Origin: Byssothecium circinans
Lineage: Eukaryota; Ascomycota; Dothideomycetes; Pleosporales; Massarinaceae
Reading direction: 5' to 3'
Assembly: GCA_010015675.1 (NCBI GenBank)
Contig: ML977054.1
Location: forward strand, 17,902-81,901
DNA length: 64,000 bases
Shown: piece after piece, positions 1 to 10,693 of the stretch
How the letters are laid out: each line of letters opens with the position of its first letter
Position numbering within the stretch: position 1 is the first letter of the stretch
Program-made: the position numbers and the translations under genes
The notes under the pieces: model-generated
Told to the model about the DNA's origin: nothing
Databases searched by the model: none
The model's input: only the letters and a program-made list of their open reading frames with translations

Positions 1-170
1 CCAAAAAGGGCAAGAGAAAGGCCTTGCAGCCATCTACAAAGAGCAACAAGCGCCAGAAACATGTGGTTAACGCTGTAGCTACTGAGGAGGCCTCAGGGGC
101 TGCGTCAGCAGCTCCACCCACGACCACGCGGCGCGGCCGCAACGTTAAGCTTCCAAGTAAATATCAGTAG
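1..170 (+). pseudogene. C-terminal end of a possible transposase-like protein (cut by the window edge)
   Basis: A frame beginning at base 3 stays open to a TAG at 168-170. It encodes a lysine-rich segment, then an Ala/Thr-rich linker, then a basic tail ending TRRGRNVKLPSKYQ. A short basic tail of this kind is common at the end of fungal pogo/Fot1-like DDE transposases, but no catalytic residue is inside the window, so the assignment is a guess from style. Only about 55 residues are visible. It could equally be the end of any nuclear protein with a basic tail. The sequence just downstream contains small palindromes (for example around 278-292) that would suit a transposon end. Confidence 0.3.
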
Positions 171-1530
171 CGCAAGTTGATCGCAAGTATCAATATAGTA
201 CTCCATAAAAAACTCTCGTGATAATAGCTACTATATGTGGCTCTATAGCTTTATTCTTGGGTGAGTTGTTTTGGTATTGCGCGATCGTTGCGCGAACATG
301 ATCGTTGCGTGCACGGACACGTTACAGCCTAGCGTGATCTGAGATAATTTCGAAACTGCGAGCCATCCATCCATCCTCTCCGCTCTTCTTCCATCCAACA
401 CCATCACCACCGCATACATTTCCACCATGCAATCGCCAAAGTCATCAAACCGAGGAAAACATATTGTGAGCCTTCAGTCAAGGCCCTGTCAGTCGCCATT
501 GTGCAGCAAAAGAACGCCAGAATTGTGCCGAACGTGTGCACATCGAAATCCCCTCTTCAGTATACGTCGTCTTTCCTTCCCAATGAGAGACTCGTTTGTC
601 ACAAGAGGCAGAATGAAATCCACCCCAAGCCCTTCTTGAACATTGACCAATGTCTGGGTACCTGTCCGATTCCGTGGACGGGTGCTGATGCTTGGGGTGG
701 GACATTCCTAGTGCTGTGGATATGGCACGGTGTATATTCGGGGAGCGACGACGAGTTGAACGGCTACCATTGCATGTAAGTGGCTCGCATGGTTGTGGGT
801 CTGTCGGGCACGCAGAGGCGGCTCTTCAACCTCGCTCGGTCGTTCGACGTCAAGGCTGCCTACATTCCATGTCAGCATGGATGTTCTTGATGGGCTTGAA
901 GACTTAATTACGTCTCGAATGGTCAACCCGATTTCGTCTTGCGAGCTTTCGGAACAATAGCAGCAAGGGTGCGCAGGTTGCAAAAAGAGCGATGACAGCG
1001 ATAGTATTCTCACGACTCCAAGGCATTATAGAATGAGGTTGCAAAAGTGTTAGCTGCCGACGACAGGTTCAGTCCGAACATCTTCGAAACTTATGCACCT
1101 TTCATTTCAGATTTTGAACCTTATGGCCAAATTCTGTTCGTCGTTTTTCAAAATCTGAATTCTAGGACAGCGCCAGAATCCAGAGGACTAGGGCGGGCTC
1201 GGTCTTAATCGCCAGTTATCGTTTTTCAGATTCTGGCGCCCCTTGACCGGTTCATTCATTCTTAGTATTAATTGACTACCAGCATTGCCTTGCTGTGCTT
1301 CTTCAGCCTTGTGACACCATGTCACCAGAGGTGGGGCGTGCATAAACGGCGAATGATAGCCACCTTTCCACCATGATTGGTTGAACATAACAGATTCTGG
1401 CAGAAGCGGAACAGATTTTAGCAACTCAGCCTTGTAGGCTGCGAATGATATATTGGGCAAGCCCCTCATCTAGTGGATCTCGCCGCGGTTTCCGACCACT
1501 CTTCTACTGCACATCATTCTTACCCGCTGG
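171..1530. other. Gene-free stretch
   Basis: Short open frames here overlap one another on both strands and none has a recognisable domain or splice structure. Between about 1090 and 1400 there are several copies, in both orientations, of a short motif resembling CAGATTCTGGC (near 1163, 1227 and 1389), which may be remains of a small repeat. I see no RNA gene. Confidence 0.5.
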
Positions 1531-4500
1531 ATGTTGGCAATGAATCAGCAGCGACGTTCAAAGATCTCCAATGCGGAGTGGGAAAAGCAGAAGGAGATCA
1601 TTCGGAGGTATTATTTGGAGGAGGACAGGAAGCTTGACGGCGAAGATGGCCTTGTTGACGTATTGAATCGCAGGCACAATTTCTCAGCCAGGTATAACTC
1701 GAAAATGTATCACACTATATCTCTGCGTAGATACTAACTCTTACAGCAAAGCGCAATTCGAAACAAGGCTCAGGAAATGGGGGTTTCGCAAGTATGCCAA
1801 CAAGGACCAGTGGAGAGTGGTTAGCGATACGCTGGACGCCCGCCAGGCGGCAGGGAAAGACAGTGAGGTACACATGAATGGGGAGTTTCTTAAGAAAGAG
1901 AAGGTTGAGAGAGAACGAAGAAGGTATCGAAACATGAGTCGTGCAGCCGCATCACAATCGTGTAAGTTCGACATCCAGAAACTTATCGACTGAACGTGGC
2001 TGATTCTACTAATAAGCTTCCGTAGCGGATCTGCCAAACTACATCAGGATCCGAACGCCACCATTAAAAAGTACAGTACTTGCAATGAGGAGTCCTTCGC
2101 CTCACCTTCTTGCGTCGGAGCTCGACTTCTCAGGAATGACACACACGGAACTACCCGAATTCCAACCCATCCTAAATGATACCATATGGAACGGCTCCCG
2201 TGAAACGAACGCACACGAAGTAGGTATTCGGAATGCTTTTTCGAACGACATCGCCGAGTGTTTAGTTACTCAATCCTGGCTAGATCTTGGCGATGCCGCC
2301 ATAAACTTGCCCGGGCAGAGTGCCCCAGGGAATCTGAAAGAGCCTTCTATAACAACCCAATTCCTTACCATGGATATGGCACTACGCCCACAGAGCCCGA
2401 CCTGGTCATTCTCTTCATCTGCTTTGTCCAGGCGGTGGACCTTGCTCTCTTTTCTAGGAAGTCAGGAGAAGACTGTCCTTCCAATATACCGACATCTCGC
2501 GAAAGACCTTATCGACCCGGCCGCCTTTGGGAGCCTGTCCCAGGTTATGTTCGTCCCAACAGCCTCCCAGCAACTCGTCACAGGAGGTCCAGAATTAAGG
2601 ACTGTATACACGGTCATCTCAACCTTGGCGAACAATCAGGTACGCGTTGAACGTCTGATGAATCCAGAAAATCCATTGGATGAGGCTATTCGGAGAGTCA
2701 TCCTGTTTTTCAACGAGCTTGAGAGCCATCGGTTTACCCAGGTACTGGAGTCTTTCCCCGACCCATTCCTTTCGTCACTGGAGGTCAACATCTTTGCTGC
2801 CGCCGTAGAACTTGGGGCAGGCCGGATAGTGGACACTATCCTCGAAAGGGGACTGGACCCATCTCAACAACGCATGAGGATCAATTCCATTCCATACACA
2901 CCGCTACAACGATCTTGCATTCATGGATGGTTGAATATTACGCGTTCAATTTTAGCCAAGAATGTGCCTCATAGTCCCTCAGACCTATTTCCACTATTCT
3001 CCATTTGGATAGCGCACAGTCCAGCCCTCAAAGCGGAAGTCCTTGCGATGCTACTTGCAGCTGACTTTGATATTGAATGGAAGAAGCCCATCAATTCCTT
3101 TCCGCGTTTGATGCCTGACGGGTACTACACATTTGCCGAAGCCATCTCTGACAGGAGCCAATGGTTCCTATACGAGACAACCTTTCTTCACAACGCGCTC
3201 GAGAATTGCGACAGTCATACTGCCCATGGTGTTGTTGCGACGCTGCTCAAGAGAAATTGGAGTCAAGAGGAAAGAAAGAAAATAGGATTCCGCAACTGTC
3301 TAAGTGAGGGCCTGGGTTCTGCACTCAAATACAACCACACAGAAGCTTTTGAAGAGCTACTGCGAGGGGGAGCAATACCAGATTCAGAAGTCCTCTACCA
3401 AGCTATCAACAAGCGTAACTTATTAGCTATCCGCTGCCTTTCAGATCACTGCCCATCAACCTTCCCAGGCTTGGCGTTGCAATTCGGTCGGAGTGGTCAA
3501 GTACCTCTTGCAGAAGCATTTCGCGCACAGTCTCCCGAGATCAACAAACTTATGAGTCAGAGTGGTGTTCTCTCCAACTTAGAGGGGAATCCCAATGCTA
3601 TTACCCAGAGCATTGTAGTTGCTTGTGAGATCGGGAGTGAGGATCTGCTCGATTATCTTCTTCCGTACTGGGAACGTTGTTCATCCGACTCATCCAAAAC
3701 ACCTGCCTCCATATCCGAAGCACCTGTCTCCGTAGCAGACTCGTTCACGGCCGCCATGAAGAATGGGTACGACTCCATAATATTCAAATTACTGGCTAAT
3801 GGGGTTGCACCTGATCAACGTACACTCGAGGTTGCGCTCAAGCTTCGGAAGTTCGATATCGTCGACAAGGTGCTTGAAAGCGGGTTACAGCCTTCCAAGC
3901 TTTTGCCTGCTTTCCATCTCGCTCTAATCGTAGGATGCACAAAAACGATACGTCTCTTAGCTGCTGCGGGAATCGACTACCACGTGGGTGTGGAATTCAC
4001 ACGCGAAAAAGTTGAGTATTTCATCGATACTGTCGACTTGAAAAAGCTCTTGTGGATACCTAACCCACGTTTTGTTGAAGCATCAATCTTACTTCCAGCT
4101 ATGTCAACTGCAATTCTCGGTGGTAACAGGAAAATGATCGACCTTCTGTTCAGTCTGAACGCTCCTCTAGAACTCACATTAAAGCCCGCGGACATGACAG
4201 GACACGCTATGTTTCTGTCTCCATTAGAAGCCGCTGCTGCCATGGGAAATCTAACCCTGGTCAGGGAATTACTCGGTCGTGGCGTCAACCCCTGTGATGA
4301 GAGGGCTCTCAATCAAGCATCATTCTCAGGGAATGTTCCTATGGCCCGCCTTTTGTTAAACGCGATCACGGGCAGTTTTTCAAGCCATGTTACACAATTC
4401 GGAGCAGAGGCATTGCGGAGAGTTGTCGAGAAAGAGAATCTGGTGATGCTCACCATGCTAGCACCTGCTGTCGGGCTTGACAGTATGACTCGAATATCTG

Positions 4501-5210
4501 GCAACCCATTCAGACGATCACTTTCGGCTTTGGGTGAGGCCATTCTTTCTCCAAGTCCTTCAAGCCTCCACATGATCGAAGCTTTGCTTCGTCATGGAGC
4601 GAACGTAAACAGTATTGCCAGCCCAAATGCTTCCGCTCTGATCCTAGCCATCAGTACAAGACAGCTCACGAAGGTGCAGCTGCTAGTGTCGGCTGGAGCT
4701 GATGTCCACGCTCCTGCACAATTAGCGATCAGGCGCAGCCCACTTCAAGCCGCCGTTGAAATCGGCGCGCTTGACATAATCAACTACCTCCTGGAAAAAG
4801 GCACCAATGTCAACGCACTTCCAGCCGGTCGCGAAGGCGGAACAGCCCTCCAGCTAGCAGCAAAGGAAGGGTTCATTGGAATAGCGGCTCTGCTCATCGT
4901 GCGGGGGGGCGACATCAACGCCCCAGGCGGTATGCTTTTCGGTCGCACGGCTTTCGAAGCAGCAGCAGAACATGGACGTATTGAAATGTTGATGTTCCTC
5001 GTGGAGAAGGGGGCCGATATTGCCAGCGATGGAGGAAAGCAGTATAGGCGCTCGCTCATATTTGCGAAGGCCAACGGGCATGTGGGTGTGGTGAAGCTTG
5101 TGGAGGAGGTGTACAAGGAGCAGTGTGAGAATCTGGCGGCGTGTAGGGCTCATTTGGAAGGTGGGGGGACATTCGATTTGGGCGGATTTGATGTGAGTGT
5201 ATTTCCATGA
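1531..5210 (+). CDS. Clr5-domain ankyrin-repeat protein, three exons
   Basis: Exons are 1531-1691, 1747-1961 and 2026-5210, joining in frame to 1186 residues. Intron 1 (55 nt) has a TACTAAC branch site just before its TTACAG acceptor. Intron 2 has GTAAGT and an acceptor ending CGTAG. Residues about 14-70 form a Clr5 domain, with WEKQKEIIRRYYLEED near the start and RLRKWGFRKY after the first splice. This domain is common at the N-terminus of fungal ankyrin or TPR proteins and is thought to bind DNA, although the function is mostly untested. The C-terminal half carries ankyrin-like repeats, for example SPLEAAAAMGNLTLVRELL and TALQLAAKEGFIGIAALL. The middle is less regular. The start could also be the Met at 1540. 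Partner and role are unknown; nuclear regulation or protein scaffolding is an inference. Confidence 0.8.
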
Positions 5211-6243
5211 CGGCAAACGGTTTCAGTTCTCCCGAGTTTCGGTGATCACAGTTCTTGTCAGTCTTTACCCTATCTTGTACGGTTCTTTTGTACTAGCTTT
5301 TCAAGGCTTTCTAAACTCGGAGTTTGTCAGATCTTGCTACACCGTCGATGCATGACCATATAATCGCGAGGCAACAAGTCAATGGACTAACGGTTTGGCG
5401 TTATCCATCTCTCATTTTTGATAAACCAACAGTAGCCTTAGATTGATGCCACGAGAAATTTTCTACATCGCATGACTCTATGGACTAAGTTCCCGAACGT
5501 TTCTTGTTGACAGCGGTCCCTCAATACGCACGGCTCAGCGCACCAATTTCCGGTAATTTTCGCGTCTCCCGAGCGAGCGTCGTAGTGTAACATAGAACGG
5601 TGTAGGTCGCTGACACTAGAAGATATAACTGTGGCATAGGAGAGCAAGTCTTGCTGATAGAAATGTAGAAACGATATTGGAATAGTGCAGGATAAACCAG
5701 TGTTGGTAGTGTACCACGTCGAACTGTATACATAAGTCCTTGGGATCAGCTCTTACGCAGAGGTGTGTCTAATCGCTTTTTATGAGCTACATTTTGGTAG
5801 TAGAATATTGAGATGATCTGAGAGTTTCCGACGTTGCCTTTCTCACCACATCGAAACTAACCTGTTTGGGGAAGGAGGTAGAGCGTGTCAAGGCGGAGAT
5901 GCATTGCGCAAACTTCTCAGCGATGTTGTCGGCCTCAGGTTCCGCAGAATGGTTCTCTTAAAAAGTTGCCATAACGCTAGTCCCTTAAGACCCTTGCCTC
6001 CGACGTCATCGAGGGATGATATAGAAGTTATCTCGGGGAAACTGGATTTTCCGTCACTATCAAACGTGCCTAGCATTCACTGAAGACACGTGCGTTACCG
6101 TAAAATGGACTGTCCATTCTCGCTTGTATCACTTAATTTACATAATAAGGACTTCAAATCTTCCACATCATTTCGACCTCTTCTGCGCCTACCAGCATGA
6201 CTACATACGGAATGGTCGCTCAAACATTTTCTGGCGATTGGTA
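5211..6243. other. Gene-free stretch 3' of the Clr5-ankyrin gene
   Basis: No open frame here has domain or codon structure worth calling. From about 6030 the sequence begins to share motifs with the repeats further right: a GATTTTCCGTCAC run near 6043, and a copy of the segment starting TAGCATTCACTG at 6071 that recurs near 6660. Confidence 0.5.
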
Positions 6244-6476
6244 CCATCGGGGTGTCGGCCGATTTTCCGTCACGTGATCTATTGAGGTGATGACCGTTGG
6301 TAACTCCCTCAGGTTAACGGCCCTTTGTAGGGCCCATGGTGGCAATAACAACTTTAAGGCCTAACATACTAACTTTGTCACCTCTTAGATTTGTAAGGGA
6401 AATAACGACTCTTGCGTTGTCGCTAAGAATTGTAACGCTAAATCATGTGATGGAAAATCCACCGACACCCCGGTGG
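6244..6476. mobile_element. MITE-like element with 35-bp terminal inverted repeats and TA target duplication
   Basis: The first 35 bases (6244-6278) match the reverse complement of the last 35 (6442-6476) at 30 positions, and four of the five differences are transitions. Both ends begin CCA[T/C]CGGGGTGTCGG. The element is flanked by TA on each side (6242-6243 and 6477-6478), the target site used by Tc1/mariner and pogo/Fot1 transposases. At 233 bp with no open frame it can only be non-autonomous. The transition bias would fit repeat-induced point mutation, but two arms are too little to prove that. Confidence 0.75.
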
Positions 6477-6540
6477 TATTTGGGCCGCTGACGTTCCCGG
6501 CTGATCCAGTTATACCCCGCACTCTAGCTAGGGGTCCCTT

Positions 6541-6578
6541 GTCGGCGATGAACACCCCTGTCGGCGTTGAACACCCCG
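6541..6578 (+). repeat. Two tandem copies of a 19-bp motif
   Basis: GTCGGCGATGAACACCCCT at 6541-6559 is followed directly by a near copy at 6560-6578. The motif is built from the same GTCGG and ACACCCC blocks as the MITE termini about 65-100 bp to the left, so it may be subterminal sequence of a related transposon end. Confidence 0.5.
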
Positions 6579-7252
6579 GTCTGCTTCATAATCCAACCCA
6601 GCAGGAAGTTCATCTTAATTCCAAACTGACTCGGAGGTCCGTGTATGCTCCATGCTAGCTAGCGTTCACTGCAGGCACGTGCGGTACCATGTGGCTCTGT
6701 TTACATCATAGGGGAATTCTGTTTATTATTGCTTATGGAAGAGTTGACTAGAGCTTCATGGTTAATTGCATCGCGTAAGCGTTTATACCACACTATTAGT
6801 TAGTGAGGTGCCGGCCACCCCGGGTGGGAATGGCGACTGAGCCGGAAATGCCAATAAGCAAACTCAGACGGGGGCGGTCCACCGGCGTGACGCCTGCACA
6901 TTGGCCTGGCGATTCTCGTCATGCATGCGGTCTGGGTGATGCGGCTCAAAATGGCTGGCTATAAAGAGAAGGCGTTGAACCGTTGCCTAGCGGGTCAGCA
7001 GGAGGTGGTCGCCTTCCCATGCACCACGCGGTTGAAAGAATTCCCCGCACAAATAATAGTCTCTCACTAAATACCACCTACAATAACTAACACGTTAGTC
7101 ACTCTCCTTTAACTTTAACAAAACATAGAATTGTAAAGCTAGGTCTACTCTTTTACGTAGGAGTAGGAAGAGGTTAAAAGGGCTTCGTTAGGTGTGGGTA
7201 AATATGAGCTGAAGGTTTTTGGTGTGCGGCGAATTGTTTCAATCGCGTGCCA
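6579..7252. other. Repeat-like sequence without genes
   Basis: The segment at 6660-6683 (TAGCGTTCACTG onward, including CACGTGCGGTACC) is a diverged direct copy of the one at 6071. A GC-rich block from about 6810 contains the palindrome CCACCCCGGGTGGG and a TATAAAGAG at 6960, and is followed by a run of short AC-rich sequence. This could be a solo LTR or another transposon end, but I cannot find matching borders and do not name it. Confidence 0.35.
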
Positions 7253-7516
7253 TGGTGAGGTGCGCCAGACAGCATCTGCAAACTTGTGCAGGCCTGCAGA
7301 AAGCACCCCTGCAAACAAACTTGTGCAGGCCTGTAGAAAGCACGGCCAAGGCGTCGCTTAGGCCAGGCTTGGCCTTGCGTCCTGTAACCTGCGTCCTCAT
7401 CGAACTTCCGCCCACCATTTTGCAGGGGTGCTTTCTGGGTGCTTTCTGTGTGCTACCTGGCGCACCTAACCAGTTTAGGGGTGTTTTCTGGGGGCGCTAC
7501 CTGGCGCACCTCACCA
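7253..7516. mobile_element. Second MITE-like element: 16-bp perfect inverted repeats with internal repeats
   Basis: TGGTGAGGTGCGCCAG at 7253-7268 is the exact reverse complement of 7501-7516. Inside, a 26-bp motif beginning AACTTGTGCAGGCCTG occurs at 7281-7306 and 7318-7343 with one mismatch. A subterminal copy of the right end (GCTACCTGGCGCACCT) lies at 7452. GTGCTTTCTG repeats at about 7428-7449 are inverted relative to GAAAGCAC in the 26-mers. The design, with short termini plus subterminal repeats, resembles hAT or Mutator MITEs. No clear target-site duplication is visible, so the superfamily is unassigned. Confidence 0.6.
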
Positions 7517-7541
7517 GCCTGCAAGGCGGTGCTATCTACAG

Positions 7542-7548
7542 TATAAAT
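7542..7548 (+). promoter_or_regulatory. Possible TATA box for the small membrane-protein gene
   Basis: TATAAAT lies 205 bases before the ATG at 7753 and about 25 bases right of the inverted-repeat element. The spacing to the start codon is rather long, so a long leader or chance are both possible. Confidence 0.35.
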
Positions 7549-7752
7549 GCTCATCCTGCCGCCTTCAAAAGTACCATATCCATCCACATAGATTCTCTCC
7601 AGAGCTAGCTCCTCTTCTATTACACATACACATTCGAAGACTTCGACTTCCACCACTCAGCCTCGCCCAATCCCACCGTTCCCTTATTCCACCCCCACGG
7701 CTTCTATACGAATAAACCACCACCGTCACTTTCTCTCGAACAAACGGCAAGA

Positions 7753-8126
7753 ATGGAATGGTCCATCGAAGCAATCATAGCCCTCATCGCTCTCTTCGCA
7801 GCATGTGTGCCCCTACTAGTATTCCTATACCGACGCATACGGCAGCGATATCTCCAAAAAAGTCAGTTGGCCTTGCCTCTTAACATGTTACTTGTACAAT
7901 CCTGACGAGCAATCTTCAAGGAGATATTAATATATCGTTACCTACCTACACGTCCTCCGTGCCGAGCTTCACACGTCCAGAGCAACATCCTGATGAAGAT
8001 CTGTCATCCCCGGTTGGAGGCAGAAGGCTTGGAGTGCCGCGTTTGTATGTGATGCGCAGGTACTCCACCTTCGAATCCATGATCATGGTTGGTGAACATG
8101 ACGAAGTCAACCGAGGCATGAGATGA
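7753..8126 (+). CDS. Small single-pass membrane protein, two exons
   Basis: Exon 1 (7753-7861) and exon 2 (7921-8126) join in frame to 104 residues. The 59-nt intron opens with GTCAGT, which is an atypical donor. It has a CTGAC branch site and ends TTCAAG. Residues about 5-26 form one strongly hydrophobic helix, followed at once by a very basic stretch (YRRIRQRYLQKR). That predicts a membrane anchor with the tail on the cytosolic side. The tail is polar, with no domain I know. The short exons make this gene easy to miss. The evidence is the clean splice, the uninterrupted second exon and the helix. It could still be a chance pairing. Confidence 0.5.
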
Positions 8127-8314
8127 AGGAAGACCTGTGTTAGAACAAGACTATACAGAGGGATCAAGAAATGGATGGAAACAAACTGGGTATCATTCAT
8201 CAAGCAAAATATCCAAAAGGTTCCTCCTTCACCAACCGAAAATGATCCAAGCGTTCGACTTATCCGAAATGCCACCATTCAAAAAGGAACGAAACTCCAG
8301 AGGCACCCGAAATT

Positions 8315-10693
8315 TCACGCCCGACGATCCCCAAAAGACTCGTCTAAGAGTTCCCTATCCAAATACACCACCCCCTGTCCCGCCCCCGCATTCCCAACCA
8401 TCGGAGCCAATGTAGCCGACGAGTCAAAGCCTGCGCCATTGCTCGACGAAAAGCCCAAAAACGCGTTCTCGTCGAACGTGAACCCCATAGTGGCAGAGAT
8501 CTGGGTGTCCGAAACGGTCCGTGCTTCGGTTTCCACCCCAGAAAGCAAGTCGGCTGGCGGAGGTAGGTTGTGGACAGCGCTTCGAGCGCTGGAGACCGGG
8601 ACGGGAGGATACATCAGATTAGGAAGGTTGGGAGTGCGTAAGAGCGGATTTATGGATGCTTTCATGGATGTTGCGGTAACAAGTGCCTTGGTTTGAGATG
8701 CACTCGTGGTAGCCATGGGGCCGTAAGGTCTGTGCGAGCCTGAGGCAGAGACAGAGACTGAGGATGGTGGAGGGTAGGATGGAGTTGTAGAAAGCACAGT
8801 GTTGGTCAGGAACATGGGTATGTTGTACGGGGCCAGATGTTCGTCATTTAGGGTCTCTACTCCATTGACAACGTGGAATGAGCTGTCGGTGCTAAAAGAG
8901 GTGGCGGTAGGTGCAGTGCTTGTTGTAGATGTCGTGAATGAAGTAGACGTCGATGCCTGGGAAGTGTTTGCGTCCACCCACCGGAGAATGTTTCGGCTCA
9001 GAATAATCGGACTACGACCGTCATCGGCATCTTCCTCAGAGGCGAGATCAGTGAAGTCGTGCAGCGGACTCGGGAAGGAGTTGACAAGAGGCTGTCGAAG
9101 TGCGTGAGACCGAAAGGTTGACTCTGTAGAAGTGGTTGCACTGGGTTGAGAGGATGGTTTACGGGTGGTCAATGTATTGGCTCTGGCCTTCAATGGATCT
9201 TGAACTGCATGAATGCCTTCCGGATTCGACACATTTTCCCAACTCAAAGGCTCTTTCTCTACGCCTTTGCCATCCTCAAGCTTATTGTCTTTGTGCTTCC
9301 CTTTCAACATTATCTCATCTTTGGCTTTGAGCTTGTAGCCAGCTTCCGCAAACTTCTCCGGATATCTAATCCGGAATCGGTCGCGAAGATCTGTAGGGTG
9401 ACGATTTGAAAATCCTAGCTCTTCATCATCCCTCATCGAATGCCAGGAAGAGCCGTACTTCTCAAATCCCTTGAGCAGATTCTCATCGTCTTTCTCGGTG
9501 AACTCGCGACGCTCTCGTCGTTTGTTCTTGGTGAAAGGGGCGTGAATACCCATTTCAGCTAGTTCGTCAGGCCCTTTGCGATCAGACTCTCCGCGTATTT
9601 TTCTTGCTTTACCTACTGTTGCGGATCCTTGGCTGGGCTGTTCTTGACTGCATGATGTACTGGTGGTAGGCGTTTTCGTAGTCTGGTCGTCAAAGCTACT
9701 TTGTTCCTGATCAGACTTGCGGGTTGATTTCCTTCTCTTGAGCCCATCTCCAGGGCAGCAAACACGGAATCTGTCCTTGAGATCCACAGCGGTTCGCTGG
9801 TTGAATGCAAAGTCCGAGCATTGCAAGATCTTCTTCCAATTGCCTATACCAAAGCGACTGACGCCAACGAGTAGATCCTTGGTCTCTTGCTCTGACCATT
9901 TGTTACGCTTCCTTGTCTCTTTGGGCTTTTCCGTTCTTACGGCCGCAGACTCATTTTCGATGTGACTGATATTCTCTTTGTCGCTTGTGGAGGCCACAAA
10001 TGCCTTGCTCGCATCCTTTACGCCCTCTTTCTGCAGTACTGGTACGTCTTTATTGGGCTCATCCCCAACACCCTTCTCCTGTGTGCCAGAAAGCCGCAAA
10101 GTGTTTCGCCCGCTAACTTGATCCCCAATGTTCCTACTGAAACTTTGAGCCTCCCCGGTGATGGGCGGGAAAACCTTCTCAGGCAACGGCGGTGGATGAT
10201 GAAGGCCTTGTAGCAAGGGAGGTATTCGAGGTCGCTTTGAGGGTTTCTTCGACGGTTGTTGAGGGAGCTCAGGCAGCTTCAATTTGTTGTCGGAGCCTGT
10301 CAACGGTGGGGCTAGAGATTGTTCTTCCACCCTCCTCCGCTTGTTCGGGTGTTGCTGGAGTGGGTGTACATGGGCGGTTAGAGGCTGTAGTGGATCTAAC
10401 AACAGATCACTCAAGCGCCCACTGAAGGGAGGCAGCGTTGCCGTAGTCGTTGCCGGTATAGCATGTCCTATGTTCGGTGTTGGCGCCTCATCGTTCAAGA
10501 CTCCCGCAATCGGAACACTAGGCTCCTTCCTCTTATTCTGGGTGGTCTTCCGCTGCACGTCATCGCTCACCGTGTTCGGTTGTATGTGGTGAAGTCCGCG
10601 CGGGGCTGATGGAGGTGGCAACAACGTTCGTAGCTCATTCGAGGTGCGGCCGGAGGAGGAGTTGCCTAGAAGTGTCGCTATTCGGGGCTCCAT
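8315..10693 (-). CDS. Double-Myb telobox protein (Teb1/Tay1-like telomere or promoter-binding factor)
   Basis: A single exon encodes 792 residues. Two SANT/Myb-like domains are visible, at about residues 262-316 (NKWSEQETKDLL, then VDLKDRFR) and about 395-450 (FTEKDDENLLKGFEKYG, then TDLRDRFR). The DLKDRFR and DLRDRFR helices correspond to the telobox motif of proteins that bind TTAGGG-type repeats. Two tandem telobox Mybs are known from Yarrowia Tay1 and fission yeast Teb1, which bind double-stranded telomeric repeats or related promoter sites. The rest is low-complexity, rich in Ser, Thr and Pro, with basic patches suited to nuclear import. It is transcribed away from the divergent GPI2-like gene. 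The family match is good; the exact role is inferred. Confidence 0.8.
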   Translation of the reverse strand: MEPRIATLLGNSSSGRTSNELRTLLPPPSAPRGLHHIQPNTVSDDVQRKTTQNKRKEPSVPIAGVLNDEAPTPNIGHAIPATTTATLPPFSGRLSDLLLDPLQPLTAHVHPLQQHPNKRRRVEEQSLAPPLTGSDNKLKLPELPQQPSKKPSKRPRIPPLLQGLHHPPPLPEKVFPPITGEAQSFSRNIGDQVSGRNTLRLSGTQEKGVGDEPNKDVPVLQKEGVKDASKAFVASTSDKENISHIENESAAVRTEKPKETRKRNKWSEQETKDLLVGVSRFGIGNWKKILQCSDFAFNQRTAVDLKDRFRVCCPGDGLKRRKSTRKSDQEQSSFDDQTTKTPTTSTSCSQEQPSQGSATVGKARKIRGESDRKGPDELAEMGIHAPFTKNKRRERREFTEKDDENLLKGFEKYGSSWHSMRDDEELGFSNRHPTDLRDRFRIRYPEKFAEAGYKLKAKDEIMLKGKHKDNKLEDGKGVEKEPLSWENVSNPEGIHAVQDPLKARANTLTTRKPSSQPSATTSTESTFRSHALRQPLVNSFPSPLHDFTDLASEEDADDGRSPIILSRNILRWVDANTSQASTSTSFTTSTTSTAPTATSFSTDSSFHVVNGVETLNDEHLAPYNIPMFLTNTVLSTTPSYPPPSSVSVSASGSHRPYGPMATTSASQTKALVTATSMKASINPLLRTPNLPNLMYPPVPVSSARSAVHNLPPPADLLSGVETEARTVSDTQISATMGFTFDENAFLGFSSSNGAGFDSSATLAPMVGNAGAGQGVVYLDRELLDESFGDRRA

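Noticed and set aside
6810..7090. Solo LTR
   Set aside because: A TATAAAGAG and AC-rich end are suggestive, but no matching TG..CA borders or target duplication could be found.
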